Shown: one piece after another, positions 20,274 to 30,361 of the stretch
Layout: the number at the start of each line of letters is the position of its first letter
Numbering within the stretch: position 1 is the first letter of the stretch
Assembly: GCA_903848655.1 (NCBI GenBank)
Contig: CAINGT010000025.1
Span: 1-50,560, forward strand
DNA: 50,560 bases
Direction of reading: 5' to 3'
Origin: an uncultured Sphingomonadales bacterium
Lineage (GTDB): Bacteria > Pseudomonadota > Alphaproteobacteria > Sphingomonadales > Sphingomonadaceae
Made by a program: the position numbers and the translations under genes
Notes under the pieces: model-generated
Told to the model about the DNA's origin: nothing
Seen by the model: the letters and a program-made list of their open reading frames with translations, nothing else
Databases searched by the model: none

Positions 20274-21358
20274 TAGTGCGCGCGATCCAGCCATTCGGGT
20301 GACAGCTCGACACCCCAGCCCGGCTCGTCCGTCACGGTGATGCAGCCGTTTTCGACGCGGAAGGGATCGTTGCGGAACAGGCCATATTGCCACGGGTAAT
20401 AGTCTTCGCGCTCAATCGACAATTCAAGATATTTGCCCGGATTGGGGATCGCGGTCAAAAGATGCGCGGTGCACAGCGTTACCAGCGACAGATTGGCGCT
20501 ATGCGGCGTAACGGGAATTCCCGCCGCATGGGCCATGTCCACCAGCCGCAGCGTGCGGCAGATCCCGCCCATATACATGACATCGGGCTGCACGATATCG
20601 ACCGCGTGCAGGTCGATCATCCGCTGCCAGACGATGAAATCCCAGTCCTGTTCGCCCCCGGTCACGTCGATCGACAGCGCGGCGGTGACTTGCGCGGTCT
20701 GTTCGAGTTCCCAATAAGGGCACGGTTCTTCAAAATGGCTGATCCCTTCGGCTTCGAGCAAGTGCCCGACAGCAATCGCGCGCGCGGGCGAAAAGCCGCT
20801 GTTGCCATCGACCAGCTTGGCGACATCCGGCCCGAGCGCGCGCGCCACCACCGGCACCACCGCTTCGGTGCGCCCCGGCCATTCGTCACCATCGCGCCCG
20901 CATTCGGCCCCGACGCGCCATTTGAACGCATCAAACCCCTGACTATCGCGCAAGTGCTGCAAGCGTCGCGCTTCATCTTCGGGTGTGATGTCGCGCTTCA
21001 TCGATGAGGCATAGCAGCGCAGCTTGCGCGGGCCGCCGCCGATCAGGCTGGCCACCGGCAACCCGGCCTTGCGCCCCTGCCAATCCCACAGCGCGGTATC
21101 GAGCCCGGCGAGCGCGCGGCAGCGGTACGATCCAGGAAACTTGTGTTCGCGCTCTTCAACGATCCGCACCGCCCCGGCGATGTCATACGCATCGCGCCCG
21201 AGCACCCATGGCGCGATCTGGCGGTGGAACACTTGCGCGGTAATGTCGGCGTTGTACGTGGACGTCTGGCCCCAGCCAATCGCCCCGTCGGCGCTGGTCA
21301 CGCGCACCATCGCGACATCGCGCGTGGCAAATGTTTCCAGTTTGGCGATTGTCGTCAT
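20252..21358 (-). CDS. Enolase-superfamily sugar-acid dehydratase or cycloisomerase
   Basis: 368 residues, mandelate racemase/muconate lactonizing type. An N-terminal capping domain precedes a beta-barrel with the catalytic FKWR (K-x-R) and metal ligands in LVDGNSGF, FEEPCPYWE and TGGEQDWD, with a histidine in VTPHSANLSL. The start at ATG 21358 overlaps the stop of the GMC oxidoreductase gene as ATGA. Beside DgoK and DgoA homologues it probably produces 2-keto-3-deoxygalactonate. It does not closely resemble E. coli DgoD by eye. A different aldonate, or an anhydrogalactonate cycloisomerase role, is equally possible; the substrate is undecided. Confidence 0.85.
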   Translation of the reverse strand: MTTIAKLETFATRDVAMVRVTSADGAIGWGQTSTYNADITAQVFHRQIAPWVLGRDAYDIAGAVRIVEEREHKFPGSYRCRALAGLDTALWDWQGRKAGLPVASLIGGGPRKLRCYASSMKRDITPEDEARRLQHLRDSQGFDAFKWRVGAECGRDGDEWPGRTEAVVPVVARALGPDVAKLVDGNSGFSPARAIAVGHLLEAEGISHFEEPCPYWELEQTAQVTAALSIDVTGGEQDWDFIVWQRMIDLHAVDIVQPDVMYMGGICRTLRLVDMAHAAGIPVTPHSANLSLVTLCTAHLLTAIPNPGKYLELSIEREDYYPWQYGLFRNDPFRVENGCITVTDEPGWGVELSPEWLDRAHYQVSELA

Positions 21359-22962
21359 CCCAGCGCTCCCGAAAGAATCATGTCCGCCCCGCGCCACGCG
21401 GTCATCACGGTGGGCGCATGAGTATTGCCCGACGGGATCGTCGGGAAAATCGCGGCGTCGATCACGCGCAAGCCCGCCACGCCATGCACGCGCAAGGCGG
21501 CATCGACCACCCCGCCGCGATCTGCCGGGGCCATCCGGCACGTGCCGCACACGTGGTGCACCGTGCCACTGCGCGCGCGAAAATCGTCAAGGATCGCATC
21601 ATCGCTCGCCCCGGTCGGGGTAAAACCATTGGGGGCGAGCGTCATTGCGCGGATCGCGGCAGTCGCAGCCAGCCGCTCGATCACGCGCGCGCCCGCCACG
21701 ACGTCGGCGCGGTCGTGATCGGTCGCCAGATAATTGGGCACGATGCGCGGGCTGTCATGCGGATCAGCCGACCGGATCGCGATGTGCCCGGTCGAAGTCG
21801 GGCGGCAGGCGTTGAACCCGAGGATAAAGCCGGGCCACGGATCGGGCCGGGTCAGCACTTTTTTGCCCACCTGCGCGCGCGAATAACTGATCGGATTGCA
21901 ATAGAGCTGCATATCGGCGCGCCCATCGGCGCGTTCGCTGCGCACCAGCCCGCCAATCTGGTTCATGCTCAGCCCGAGCGGGCCGCGCCGAGTCAGCACA
22001 TAGCGCAAGCCTGCGGCAAGCTGCCCGGCGCGGGTGCCGAGCACCGCGTTGAGCGTCGGGCGGTTGGCCTTGAAATGGTAATCAATGCCCAGATGATCCT
22101 GCAAATGCGCGCCGACCGCCGCATTGGCGACTTGCACCGCGATCCCCGCATCCGCCAGCATCGCGCCGGGGCCAATCCCGGATCGCATCAGGATCGCGGG
22201 CGATCCCACCGCGCCCGCGCACAGGATTACTTCGGCGCGGGCCTGCGCCTCGCGCCACTGCCCGCCCTGCCAATAGCGCACCGCCACCGCGCGGCCATCG
22301 CGCAGCACCACGCGGTCGGTCAGCGCATGATCGCGCACCACCAGATTGGGCCGGCTGAGCGCCGGGCGCAAAAAGGCATCGGCGCTCGACCAGCGCCGCC
22401 CGCGATGGGTGGTGATTGGATAGCCCGCCACGCCTTCGTCGGGCAAGTCCGTGCTGCGCGCAAACCCGGCTTGCGCTGCCCCCGCGATAAATTCGCGCGA
22501 AATCGGGTGATGGTCGCGATCCCGGTCTTCAACCCACAACGGGCCGGGGCCGGTCACCGCGCCATCGCTGGTGCGGCGCGCTTCGAATGCGGCAAAGGTC
22601 GCCCAAGCGCTTTGCCCCGACCAGCCGGGATTGCCCGCCGCGCCCCAATCATCGTAATCGCTGGGTAAGCCCCGGCAATAGACCATCGCGTTGATCGAGC
22701 TTGACCCGCCCAGCACTTTGCCGCGCGGCAGATATGCCTGCCGACCATTGGTTGCGGCATCCGGCTCTGACCGGAACTTCCAATTGACGCGCGCGTCGTC
22801 AAAAGTCTTGCCATAGCCGATCGGGGTCTGGATCCAGAACCGCCGGTCGCTGCCCCCCGCTTCGAGCAGCAGCACCGATGCGGTGGGCCTACGCGACAGC
22901 CGTTCGGCCAGCACGCAACCCGCCGATCCCGCGCCGATCACGATATAATCGAACGTGTCCAA
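21355..22962 (-). CDS. GMC-family FAD-dependent oxidoreductase
   Basis: 535 residues. The FAD-binding dinucleotide motif YIVIGAGSAGCVLAERLS starts at about residue 5, and LPRGKVLGGSSSINAMVYCR is the GMC signature 1. The C-terminal catalytic His/Asn pair lies in HHVCGTCRM and PSGNTHAPTVM. The family oxidises alcohols, polyols or aldoses. The start is inferred as TTG at 22962, since longer frames run into metK and no ATG exists in between; CGAGG upstream may serve as ribosome binding site. It is coupled to the dehydratase gene, so it may oxidise a sugar to the acid used by the pathway. Choline dehydrogenase is the usual automatic label but is not supported here. Confidence 0.85.
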   Translation of the reverse strand: MDTFDYIVIGAGSAGCVLAERLSRRPTASVLLLEAGGSDRRFWIQTPIGYGKTFDDARVNWKFRSEPDAATNGRQAYLPRGKVLGGSSSINAMVYCRGLPSDYDDWGAAGNPGWSGQSAWATFAAFEARRTSDGAVTGPGPLWVEDRDRDHHPISREFIAGAAQAGFARSTDLPDEGVAGYPITTHRGRRWSSADAFLRPALSRPNLVVRDHALTDRVVLRDGRAVAVRYWQGGQWREAQARAEVILCAGAVGSPAILMRSGIGPGAMLADAGIAVQVANAAVGAHLQDHLGIDYHFKANRPTLNAVLGTRAGQLAAGLRYVLTRRGPLGLSMNQIGGLVRSERADGRADMQLYCNPISYSRAQVGKKVLTRPDPWPGFILGFNACRPTSTGHIAIRSADPHDSPRIVPNYLATDHDRADVVAGARVIERLAATAAIRAMTLAPNGFTPTGASDDAILDDFRARSGTVHHVCGTCRMAPADRGGVVDAALRVHGVAGLRVIDAAIFPTIPSGNTHAPTVMTAWRGADMILSGALG

Positions 22963-23059
22963 ACCGGCGAACCTCGACTGGCGCGAATGCTGCGACTGTG
23001 GCGCGGTCCCCCTACCACAGCTCGCCGCAAAACCGCTGCCCCCTTTTTCGCCTTGTGCG

Positions 23060-24280
23060 TCAGATTCCGACCGCGGCCTTGAGGTGCGCCGCCAGATCGG
23101 TGCGTTCCCACGGAAATGTGTCACCCTCGGGCTTGCGGCCGAAGTGGCCATAAGCCGCGGTGGTGGCATAGATCGGCCGGTTGAGCGCCAGATTGACGCG
23201 AATGCCGCGCGGCGTCAATCCACCGAGATGGTCGCGCGCCACCTCGGTTACCGCCGCTTCCAGCGCGGCATCGGAAACGACTCCGGTGCCGTGCGTATCG
23301 ATATAGAGCGACAGCGGCGCAGACACGCCGATGGCATAAGCGATCTGGATCGTGCAGCGCCGTGCCAGCCCCGCCGCCACCACGTTTTTGGCCAGATAGC
23401 GCGTGGCATAAGCCGCCGAGCGATCAACTTTGGTCGGGTCTTTGCCCGAAAACGCGCCGCCGCCGTGCGGGCTGGCCCCGCCATACGTATCGACGATGAT
23501 CTTGCGCCCGGTCAGCCCGGCGTCGCCATCGGGCCCGCCGATCTCGAAACTCCCGGTGGGGTTGATGTGATAGACCGTCGCATCGGTCAGCAAAGCTGCG
23601 GGGATCACTTTGGCAATCGCCGCTTTGACCCAGGCTTTCAATTCGGCATCGCGCGCGCCTTCATCCCACCCGGCTTTGTGCTGGGTCGAAACGACAATGG
23701 CGGTCGCTTCGACCGGGCGGCCCCCGGCAAAGCGCAGCGTTACCTGGCTTTTGGCATCGGGTTCAAGGAATGGCGCGGCCCCCGAATGGCGGTCATCAGC
23801 CAGTTGTTGCAGGATCTTGTGGCTGTAATCGAGCGTCGCGGGCATCAGATCGGGCGTTTCATCGCAAGCAAAGCCGAACATAATGCCCTGATCGCCCGCG
23901 CCTTCGTCTTTGTTGTCGCCCGCATCGACGCCTTGCGCGATATGCGCCGATTGCGGGTGCAAGTTGTTTTCAAACCGGAACGTCTGCCAATGGAACCCGG
24001 CTTGTTCGTAACCGATGCGGCGCACGGTTGCGCGCACCACCGCTTCGACTTCATCACGCACCCCGGCGGCCCAGTTGCCATCGGTATCCATGATCCCTTG
24101 CCCGCGAATCTCGCCCGCCAGCACCACGAGTTGCGTGGTGGTCAGCGTTTCGCAGGCGATGCGCGCTTCGGGGTCTTTGGCCAGAAACAGATCGACAATG
24201 GCATCGCTGATCTGGTCGGCGACTTTGTCGGGGTGCCCTTCGGACACGCTTTCAGAGGTGAACAAGTAATCGTCGCGCAT
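23060..24280 (-). CDS. metK: S-adenosylmethionine synthetase
   Basis: 406 residues. It opens [23 protein letters not shown]-type, with the nucleotide-binding GHPDK, then [10 protein letters not shown] in the middle and [19 protein letters not shown] toward the C terminus. It makes SAM from methionine and ATP. The ATG at 24280 is standard. The upstream spacer to lnt is only 35 bases but contains a perfect inverted repeat that is a good candidate methionine-regulon operator. No room exists for a SAM riboswitch. Confidence 0.97.
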   Translation of the reverse strand: MRDDYLFTSESVSEGHPDKVADQISDAIVDLFLAKDPEARIACETLTTTQLVVLAGEIRGQGIMDTDGNWAAGVRDEVEAVVRATVRRIGYEQAGFHWQTFRFENNLHPQSAHIAQGVDAGDNKDEGAGDQGIMFGFACDETPDLMPATLDYSHKILQQLADDRHSGAAPFLEPDAKSQVTLRFAGGRPVEATAIVVSTQHKAGWDEGARDAELKAWVKAAIAKVIPAALLTDATVYHINPTGSFEIGGPDGDAGLTGRKIIVDTYGGASPHGGGAFSGKDPTKVDRSAAYATRYLAKNVVAAGLARRCTIQIAYAIGVSAPLSLYIDTHGTGVVSDAALEAAVTEVARDHLGGLTPRGIRVNLALNRPIYATTAAYGHFGRKPEGDTFPWERTDLAAHLKAAVGI

Positions 24281-24291
24281 CGGGACACCAT

Positions 24292-24307
24292 ATAAAGATT
24301 TCTTTAT
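24292..24307. promoter_or_regulatory. Inverted repeat upstream of metK (candidate methionine-regulon operator)
   Basis: ATAAAGA and TCTTTAT form a perfect 7-bp inverted repeat with a TT centre, 12 bases before the metK start. It is strikingly AT-rich in this region. ArsR-family SahR/SamR-type regulators control SAM-cycle genes in proteobacteria through palindromes ahead of metK, ahcY or metE. Assignment to such a regulator is inference. Confidence 0.55.
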
Positions 24308-24315
24308 GTCCCCCT

Positions 24316-25884
24316 TTAGCGCGCGCGGCGGCGGCTGGCAACCAGCCCGGCGACAAGAACTGCTATCGCCCAGCCAAGCGACAGCATCGTGCCAAACCTG
24401 GCAAACAGCGTGGGCGGCAGCGCCAGCGGCACGCGCCCGTCGCGCCGCCCCACTTTGCCCATGCCCAGGCTCGCGCGCACCGCGCCACCCGCGTCGATCA
24501 CCGCGCTGATCCCGGTGGTGGTGGATCGCAGCACCGGCAGCCCTTCTTCAATCGCGCGCAGCCGCGCTTGCGCCAAATGCTGCGGCGGGCCAAACGCGCC
24601 GAACCAGCCGTCGTTGGAGGGGTTGAAAATATAGTCAGGCCGGTGCGCGCGGTCTGCCACTTGGCCCGAAAACACGATTTCATAGCAGATCTGAAACCCC
24701 GCGCGGCCCCAGCCCCCCGCTTCGGGCGGGGCGAAGCCAAGCGTGCGCGGACCCGGCCCGGCGTTGAAATCGAGTTCGCCCGACACCAGCCGCGACAGGC
24801 CGAGCGGGGCCAGCCAGTCGCGCAGCGGCAGATATTCGCCATAGGGCACCAGATGCGCTTTGGCATAGCCACCCCGGATTGCGCCCGCGCTGTCGATCAG
24901 CGTGATCACATTCCACGCCCCGGTCACTTGCCGTCCGGTTACCGCCAGATCGGTAGTCCCGGTCATCAGCAGGCTGCCCGGCCCGATGACGTGGCCCAGC
25001 CGCGCACGCGCCAGCGCCGGATCACCGGCATACGTCGTCTGGTCATACCACCATTGATCGTAGCCCGGACGCAAGTAATCGGGCAGCGCGCCTTCGGGCC
25101 ACAGCACCACGCGCGGGCCACTGCCGTTTTCAGGCAGGCGCGGTGACAGCTTGGCCAGCGTTTGAAACTGGCTTTCATACTGGCGCGGATCGTTGATCTG
25201 GTCTTGCGCAAAATCGGGCTGCACCAGCGTATACGTCAGCGCCGAATCGCGCGGATCGCCCCGCAGCGGCAGGATCAGCAAGGCAATCGGCACCAGCACC
25301 GCGATCAGCGCAGGAACCGGACGCGCGCGCCACGACCAGTGCCACGCCCCGGCCAGCAGCACGATCAACCCCGACAGCGCATATGTGCCGCACCACGCCG
25401 CCACCCGCGCCAGCCCCGGACGATCAAACGGGCCGAGTGCCACCGCCGCGAGCGGGTTCCAGGGAAACCCGGTAAAGGCCCAGCCGCGCGCGATTTCGGC
25501 CACGATCCAGCACGCCGCGAACGCGGGCACCAGTGCCACCCCGGCGCGCCGATGCAGCCCGTGCGCCACCGTTGCGGACAATGCCGGCCAGACCGCAAGA
25601 TAGAGCGCGAGCAGCAGCACGGCGACCCAGCCGAGCGCGGGCGGCATTTGCGCCTGATAAGTAAATGCGGTGGCGATCCAGCAATTGCCGAGCGCAAAAT
25701 GCCCGACGCCGAACAGCCAGCCCGCCAGCGCGGCATCGCGCGCACGCGGCGCGGCTTCGATCAGGCCGATCAGCAGTGCCAGCCCGATCAGCGTGGCAGG
25801 CCACAGCATGAGCGGCTGAAACCCGGTTGCCGCCAGCGCGCCAAGCAGCGGCGGCAACAGCCAGCGTTTCAGGCGCGCGTGCAT
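24316..25884 (-). CDS. lnt: Apolipoprotein N-acyltransferase
   Basis: 522 residues. The N-terminal half has about six hydrophobic helices beginning [19 protein letters not shown] periplasmic nitrilase-like domain follows with the catalytic triad glutamate in [11 protein letters not shown], lysine in [16 protein letters not shown] and cysteine in [10 protein letters not shown] final membrane helix is at the C terminus. It adds the third acyl chain to lipoproteins. The ATG at 25884 (MHARLKRW) lies 19 bases after the DUF4167 gene; longer frames would overlap that gene. Confidence 0.94.
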   Translation of the reverse strand: MHARLKRWLLPPLLGALAATGFQPLMLWPATLIGLALLIGLIEAAPRARDAALAGWLFGVGHFALGNCWIATAFTYQAQMPPALGWVAVLLLALYLAVWPALSATVAHGLHRRAGVALVPAFAACWIVAEIARGWAFTGFPWNPLAAVALGPFDRPGLARVAAWCGTYALSGLIVLLAGAWHWSWRARPVPALIAVLVPIALLILPLRGDPRDSALTYTLVQPDFAQDQINDPRQYESQFQTLAKLSPRLPENGSGPRVVLWPEGALPDYLRPGYDQWWYDQTTYAGDPALARARLGHVIGPGSLLMTGTTDLAVTGRQVTGAWNVITLIDSAGAIRGGYAKAHLVPYGEYLPLRDWLAPLGLSRLVSGELDFNAGPGPRTLGFAPPEAGGWGRAGFQICYEIVFSGQVADRAHRPDYIFNPSNDGWFGAFGPPQHLAQARLRAIEEGLPVLRSTTTGISAVIDAGGAVRASLGMGKVGRRDGRVPLALPPTLFARFGTMLSLGWAIAVLVAGLVASRRRAR

Positions 25885-25903
25885 CCGCCGCCGGACGTCC
25901 GGT

Positions 25904-26884
25904 TCAGGCGTCGCCGACAGGCTGCGCTTCGGGCAGAGGATGTTTGCGCGGGCGACCACGTTTGCGCGGCGCGGCTACCGGTTCTTCAGCCGCAACGACG
26001 GCAACGGGGGCGGCAGACATTGGCTCTGGCGTGATGCGGGGCACATACAGCCGCTCTGCCCGGGCCGCAATCGGGGCTTGCGCCCCGCCATCGCCGCGCG
26101 CGCCGATGGCGGGCGGCAGGCTGGCCGGATCGAACAGAGGTGCCGGTTCTGCCACGGGTGCGGCATCGCTGCGCCAGCCGCGCGCTTCGCCATCACCGGG
26201 GCGGGCAATGCGTCGGTCATTGCGATCATTGCGATCATTGCGGCCGCGCGCGTTGCGGGGCTGGCGCGAGTCGCGAATGAACGGGTTGTCAGCCGGATCA
26301 ATAATCCCATCGCCTTCGACCGCGCGCACGGGTTCGGGCGGGGCGCGGCGTTCGGATGCCGTGTCGCCTCCGCGCGGACGCTGATCCCGCGGTTCGCGGT
26401 AATCGCGTTGATCGCGCGGTTCGCGTTGGTCGCGCGGTTCGCGATCATCGCGACGGGGCTGCGACGGGGGCTGCGGCGCGCGTTCATAGGGGGCGAAATT
26501 GGCATCCATGCCAAATTCCAGCGCCTCATCCTCGCCATCGGAATCCTGCCAGCCATCACCGCTGACACCACCGCCATTCGCGCCGTTCTGATAACCGGTG
26601 AACCCCTGCCCGCCATTGGCGCGCAAGCGCTGTTCTTCCTGGCGGACGCGCGTATCGGCGGTCACGCGGAAATAGTGGTCGGCAAATTGCAGATAGTATT
26701 CGGCCTGCACCCGATCACCATTTAGATGCGCGTCTTGCGCCAGCTTGCGATACTTTTCCAGCATCTGCGGCGCATTGCCGCGCGCGCGGCTGTCGATCCG
26801 GTTGACTTGCTGACCGCCATTTTGCGGGCGGCCATTGACATTGCCGCGTCCGCGCCGCCGGTTGTTCCCACGATTGTTGTTCAA
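25904..26884 (-). CDS. DUF4167-domain protein
   Basis: 326 residues. The N terminus NNNRGNNRRRGRGN leads into the DUF4167 core NRIDSRARGNAPQMLEKYRK and DRVQAEYYLQFADHYFRV. The rest is charged and low in complexity, with near repeats of REPRDQ around residues 140-165 and an Ala/Pro-rich tail ending KRGRPRKHPLPEAQ, an AT-hook-like motif. The family is alphaproteobacterial and of unknown role; nucleic acid binding is a guess from composition. The start is taken as TTG at 26884 with AAGGA about ten bases upstream; GTG at 26893 is possible. The 266 bases upstream to prmC hold no other gene that I can support. Confidence 0.85.
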   Translation of the reverse strand: MNNNRGNNRRRGRGNVNGRPQNGGQQVNRIDSRARGNAPQMLEKYRKLAQDAHLNGDRVQAEYYLQFADHYFRVTADTRVRQEEQRLRANGGQGFTGYQNGANGGGVSGDGWQDSDGEDEALEFGMDANFAPYERAPQPPSQPRRDDREPRDQREPRDQRDYREPRDQRPRGGDTASERRAPPEPVRAVEGDGIIDPADNPFIRDSRQPRNARGRNDRNDRNDRRIARPGDGEARGWRSDAAPVAEPAPLFDPASLPPAIGARGDGGAQAPIAARAERLYVPRITPEPMSAAPVAVVAAEEPVAAPRKRGRPRKHPLPEAQPVGDA

Positions 26885-27150
26885 GTCAGGCACGTCCTTG
26901 TTTCGGTGGCTTTGGTCACGCGCTGATCCGCAAAACCCGCGAACCCCTGCGCCGATGCAGCACAACCTTTGCCTATGCGCCCACGCCGCAAACCGGCAGG
27001 TGGGGTCTTGCCAGCATCTGCGTCGCACCGGCACCAACCGGCCAAACTGAACAAATGGTGGAACAGACCGGGGCGGGAAGCGATCATCCGTCCCCCTGTC
27101 TGGACGCCTAGTTAGGGGCGCACCAGCGCCTTGCCAAGCGAAATATGCAG

Positions 27151-27999
27151 TCAGTGCGGCGATAATGGCGCGATTTTGCGATGCAGTTCGACCGCGCGTG
27201 GCCGGTTGGCCAGATCGTGATGAACGCAGCCCGCCAATCCGGCATGGTGCGCCAGATCGAGCACTGCCTGGGCCTGAGTCCAGCCGATCTCGATCAGCAC
27301 GCGTCCGTCGGGCGCAAGCAAGCTGCCAAGCTGCGGCACGATCACGCGATAGTCATCCAGCCCGTCCGCCCCGGCAAACAGCGCGGCGTGCGGCTCGTAG
27401 CGGGCCACATCGGGCGCGAGCGCCGCGCCGGTTTCGACATAAGGCGGATTGGCCAGCACCAGATCGAACTGCCCCAGCCCGTCCGCCCAGCCCGGCTGAC
27501 ACCAGTCGCCCGCCACGAACCGCGCGCGCGCATCCAGCCCCAGCCGGGCCGCATTGGCGCGCGCCAGTGCCAGTGCCGCGTCCGAACGATCGATCCCCAG
27601 CCCTTGCGCGCGTGGCCATTCGTGCAGCGCCGCCAGCAGCAAAGCGCCCGAACCGGTGCCAAGGTCGATCACCCGCGCGGGCGGTTGCGCGCCCGCCAGC
27701 GCCGCCACGATCAGCGTTTCCGAATCGCCACGCGGGATCAGCACCGCCGGGCTGACGATCAGATCCAGCCCCCAGAACGCCGCCGAACCGGTAATATAGG
27801 CCAGCGGTTCGTGCGCCAGCCGCCGGTCGATCAGCGCGGCAAAGCTGTCCGGCACAGTGCCCGCCAGATGGTGCAGGATCAGATCGGAACGCGTCACGCC
27901 CAGCGCATGGGCCATCAGCAGTTCGGCATCGAGCCGCGCGGTATCGCTGATCGGGGTCAGGCGCCGGGTCGCCGCAGTCAGCGCCTCGGCAATGCGCAT
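27151..27999 (-). CDS. prmC: Release factor glutamine methyltransferase
   Basis: 282 residues. An N-terminal helical domain (about 1-75) is followed by a Rossmann methyltransferase with VIDLGTGSGALLLA and the diagnostic NPPY motif in LVLANPPYVETG. It methylates the glutamine of the GGQ motif in release factors. Translation starts at ATG 27999, sharing a base with the prfA stop, or at the GTG directly before it at 28002. Coupling to prfA fits the substrate relation, as PrmC modifies the protein encoded just upstream. Confidence 0.93.
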   Translation of the reverse strand: MRIAEALTAATRRLTPISDTARLDAELLMAHALGVTRSDLILHHLAGTVPDSFAALIDRRLAHEPLAYITGSAAFWGLDLIVSPAVLIPRGDSETLIVAALAGAQPPARVIDLGTGSGALLLAALHEWPRAQGLGIDRSDAALALARANAARLGLDARARFVAGDWCQPGWADGLGQFDLVLANPPYVETGAALAPDVARYEPHAALFAGADGLDDYRVIVPQLGSLLAPDGRVLIEIGWTQAQAVLDLAHHAGLAGCVHHDLANRPRAVELHRKIAPLSPH

Positions 28000-29066
28000 C
28001 ACGCGTCGATGGCCGCCAGCCGCTTGGCCTGATCTTCGGCGATCAGCGCGTCGATCAGTTCACCCAGCCCCGTCCCGGCGAGCACTTCGGGCAGGCGGTG
28101 CAGCGTCAGATTGATGCGGTGGTCGGTCACGCGGCCTTGCGGATAGTTGTAAGTGCGGATGCGTTCGGACCGGTCGCCCGATCCGACCATTGCGCGCCGC
28201 GCTTGCGCTTCGGCATCTTGCGCCGCCGCGCGGCGCTGATCGAACAGCCGGGTGCGCAAGACTTGCAGCGCTTTGGCCTTGTTCTTGTGCTGGCTGCGTT
28301 CATCTTGCTGGATCACCACGATACCGCTGGGCAAATGGGTCAGCCGCACTGCCGAATCGGTGGTGTTGACATGCTGCCCCCCCGCACCCGAAGCGCGATA
28401 GATGTCGATCTTGATATCGCGATCATCGATCGTCATGTCGACTTCATCGGGTTCGGGCAGCACTGCCACTGTCGCTGCCGAGGTATGGATGCGCCCGCCG
28501 CTTTCGGTCACCGGAACGCGCTGCACGCGGTGCACCCCGCTTTCATACTTCAGCCGCGCGAACACCCCGGCCCCGGCGATATGCGCGATCACTTCCTTGA
28601 ACCCGCCAATATCGCTGGCATTGGCGGAAATCAGTTCGACTTGCCAGCCTTGTTCGGCGGCAAAGCGTTCGTACATGCGGAACAAGTCGGCGGCGAACAG
28701 CGCGGCTTCATCGCCCCCCGTGCCCGCGCGGATTTCCAGCATCGCCGGGCGCGCGTCGGCGCTGTCGCGCGGCAGCATCGCCAATGCCAGCGCGTGTTCG
28801 GCAGCGGGCAGATCGGCGCGCACCCGCGCGGCTTCTTCGTCCACCAGCGCGCGCATGTCGGCATCGGCATCCCCCAATGCAGCCAGATCGGCCAGTTCAG
28901 CACGCAAATCGCGCACGTGGAGCGCCGTGCGTGCCACCGGTTCCAGTTCGGCATAATCGCGGCTGGCGGCGATGAAGGCGTCACCCTCCAATGTCCCCGA
29001 AGCGAGCCGTGCCTCCAATTCGGCAAAACGTGCGGTAATCTGGTGAAGGCGGGCATCGGCGATCAT
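27999..29066 (-). CDS. prfA: Peptide chain release factor 1
   Basis: 355 residues, full length. It contains the peptidyl-tRNA hydrolysis motif [20 protein letters not shown] near residues 225-245 and the stretch [18 protein letters not shown]. The PVT in this stretch is not the RF1 tripeptide anticodon, but length and the RF1-like [12 protein letters not shown] context favour RF1, as does linkage to prmC and hisS. The ATG at 29066 overlaps the hisS stop as ATGA, and prmC overlaps the end. Confidence 0.95.
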   Translation of the reverse strand: MIADARLHQITARFAELEARLASGTLEGDAFIAASRDYAELEPVARTALHVRDLRAELADLAALGDADADMRALVDEEAARVRADLPAAEHALALAMLPRDSADARPAMLEIRAGTGGDEAALFAADLFRMYERFAAEQGWQVELISANASDIGGFKEVIAHIAGAGVFARLKYESGVHRVQRVPVTESGGRIHTSAATVAVLPEPDEVDMTIDDRDIKIDIYRASGAGGQHVNTTDSAVRLTHLPSGIVVIQQDERSQHKNKAKALQVLRTRLFDQRRAAAQDAEAQARRAMVGSGDRSERIRTYNYPQGRVTDHRINLTLHRLPEVLAGTGLGELIDALIAEDQAKRLAAIDA

Positions 29067-30346
29067 GCGGAAACCGGGCAATCCCAACCATCGAGCAAGG
29101 TCTGCACGCGCAAGCGATCAAGCGCTTCGGGTTTCAGGAAGCGCATAGTGCGCCCGCCCGTTTCGTGCCGGACGTCAAACGAGATGGCCAGCGCCGGGTT
29201 CGCTTTCAGCGCCCGGTCATAGCGCTTGCGCGGGCTGCCCGACACAAATGCCTCACACGTTAAGCCTGCGCGGCGCAAATAGGCCACGAGTGCGCTGGCC
29301 TTCGTTTCTTCACCGATGCTTTCGGCAACCACCGCGACATCGAGCCTGGGCGCAAACTGCGCGCCGCTTTCGGTCACCAGCATCGCCAGCCGCTCGATCC
29401 CCGCAGCCCAGCCCACCGCAGGCGTGGGCGGCCCACCCAGCGCCGCGATCAGCCCGTCATAGCGCCCACCGCCCAGCACGGTGCCTTGCGCGCCCAGCCG
29501 GTCGGTTACGAATTCGAACGCGGTATGGCGATAATAGTCCAGCCCGCGCACCAGCCCCGGTGCGCGGGTCCATGCGACCCCCGCCGCCGCAAGGCCCTGG
29601 GTCACGCAGCCAAAGAAATCTTGTGCCTCAGCGCTCAAAAAATCGTCAATGCGCGGCGCGGCGGCGGTGAACGGCTGATCGCGCGGGTCTTTTGAATCGA
29701 GAATGCGCAAGGGGTTACGTTCCAGCCGGTCTTGCGAATCCTCGCTCAGGCTGGCACGATGATCGCGGAAATAGCCGATCAGCGCGTGCCGCCACGCTTC
29801 GCGGCTGACAGCGTCGCCCAGCGTGTTCAACTGCAAAGTCACGCCATCGGCAATTCCCAATTCGTGCAGCAAATGATCGGCAAGGCACAGCATTTCGACA
29901 TCGGTTTCGGGCTCGCCCGATCCGATCACTTCGGCGTCAAGCTGGTGAAACTGGCGGTAACGACCCTTTTGCGGGCGTTCATAGCGAAACAGCGGGCCGT
30001 GCGTGGCAAGGCGCAGCGGCGCAAACTGCTGCCAGCCATTGGTCAGATAAGCGCGCGCCAGCCCGGCGGTGAATTCAGGCCGCAGCGTCAGCGATTCGCC
30101 GCCGCGATCATCGAACGAATACATCTCTTTCGACACGACATCGGTGGTTTCGCCCAAGCTGCGCGCAAACACCGGGGTCTTTTCAAACACCGGCATTTCC
30201 ACCCGGCCAAAGCGATAGAGCCGCCGCAACCGCTCAAACGTCGCCACGACAAAGCCAAAGCTTTCCGCCGCCGCACCAATGATATCCTGCGTCCCGCGAA
30301 TGGCCTGCGGAATTTCGGGCCGGGCGGAGGGTTTCGGGCTGGTCAT
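29063..30346 (-). CDS. hisS: Histidyl-tRNA synthetase
   Basis: 427 residues. Class II synthetase motifs: [10 protein letters not shown] at the N terminus, motif 2 [16 protein letters not shown], the HisRS-specific [17 protein letters not shown], and motif 3 GGGRYDGLI with [11 protein letters not shown]-terminal anticodon-binding domain follows. The start is ATG 30346. A longer frame beginning at 30493 would add about 49 residues consisting of two identical 20-residue repeats translated from the tandem DNA repeats upstream, so it is rejected. No purine-rich ribosome binding site is seen; the upstream bases are CCCCTCCCC. Confidence 0.94.
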   Translation of the reverse strand: MTSPKPSARPEIPQAIRGTQDIIGAAAESFGFVVATFERLRRLYRFGRVEMPVFEKTPVFARSLGETTDVVSKEMYSFDDRGGESLTLRPEFTAGLARAYLTNGWQQFAPLRLATHGPLFRYERPQKGRYRQFHQLDAEVIGSGEPETDVEMLCLADHLLHELGIADGVTLQLNTLGDAVSREAWRHALIGYFRDHRASLSEDSQDRLERNPLRILDSKDPRDQPFTAAAPRIDDFLSAEAQDFFGCVTQGLAAAGVAWTRAPGLVRGLDYYRHTAFEFVTDRLGAQGTVLGGGRYDGLIAALGGPPTPAVGWAAGIERLAMLVTESGAQFAPRLDVAVVAESIGEETKASALVAYLRRAGLTCEAFVSGSPRKRYDRALKANPALAISFDVRHETGGRTMRFLKPEALDRLRVQTLLDGWDCPVSA

Positions 30347-30361
30347 GGGGAGGGGGTCATA

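Noticed and set aside
21355-22962. Choline dehydrogenase (betA) supplying glycine betaine together with the carnitine genes
   Set aside because: The GMC gene overlaps the sugar-acid dehydratase gene and lies 18 kb from the carnitine unit; there is no betaine aldehyde dehydrogenase beside it.
24281-24315. SAM riboswitch before metK
   Set aside because: Only 35 bases separate lnt and metK, too short for a known SAM aptamer plus expression platform.
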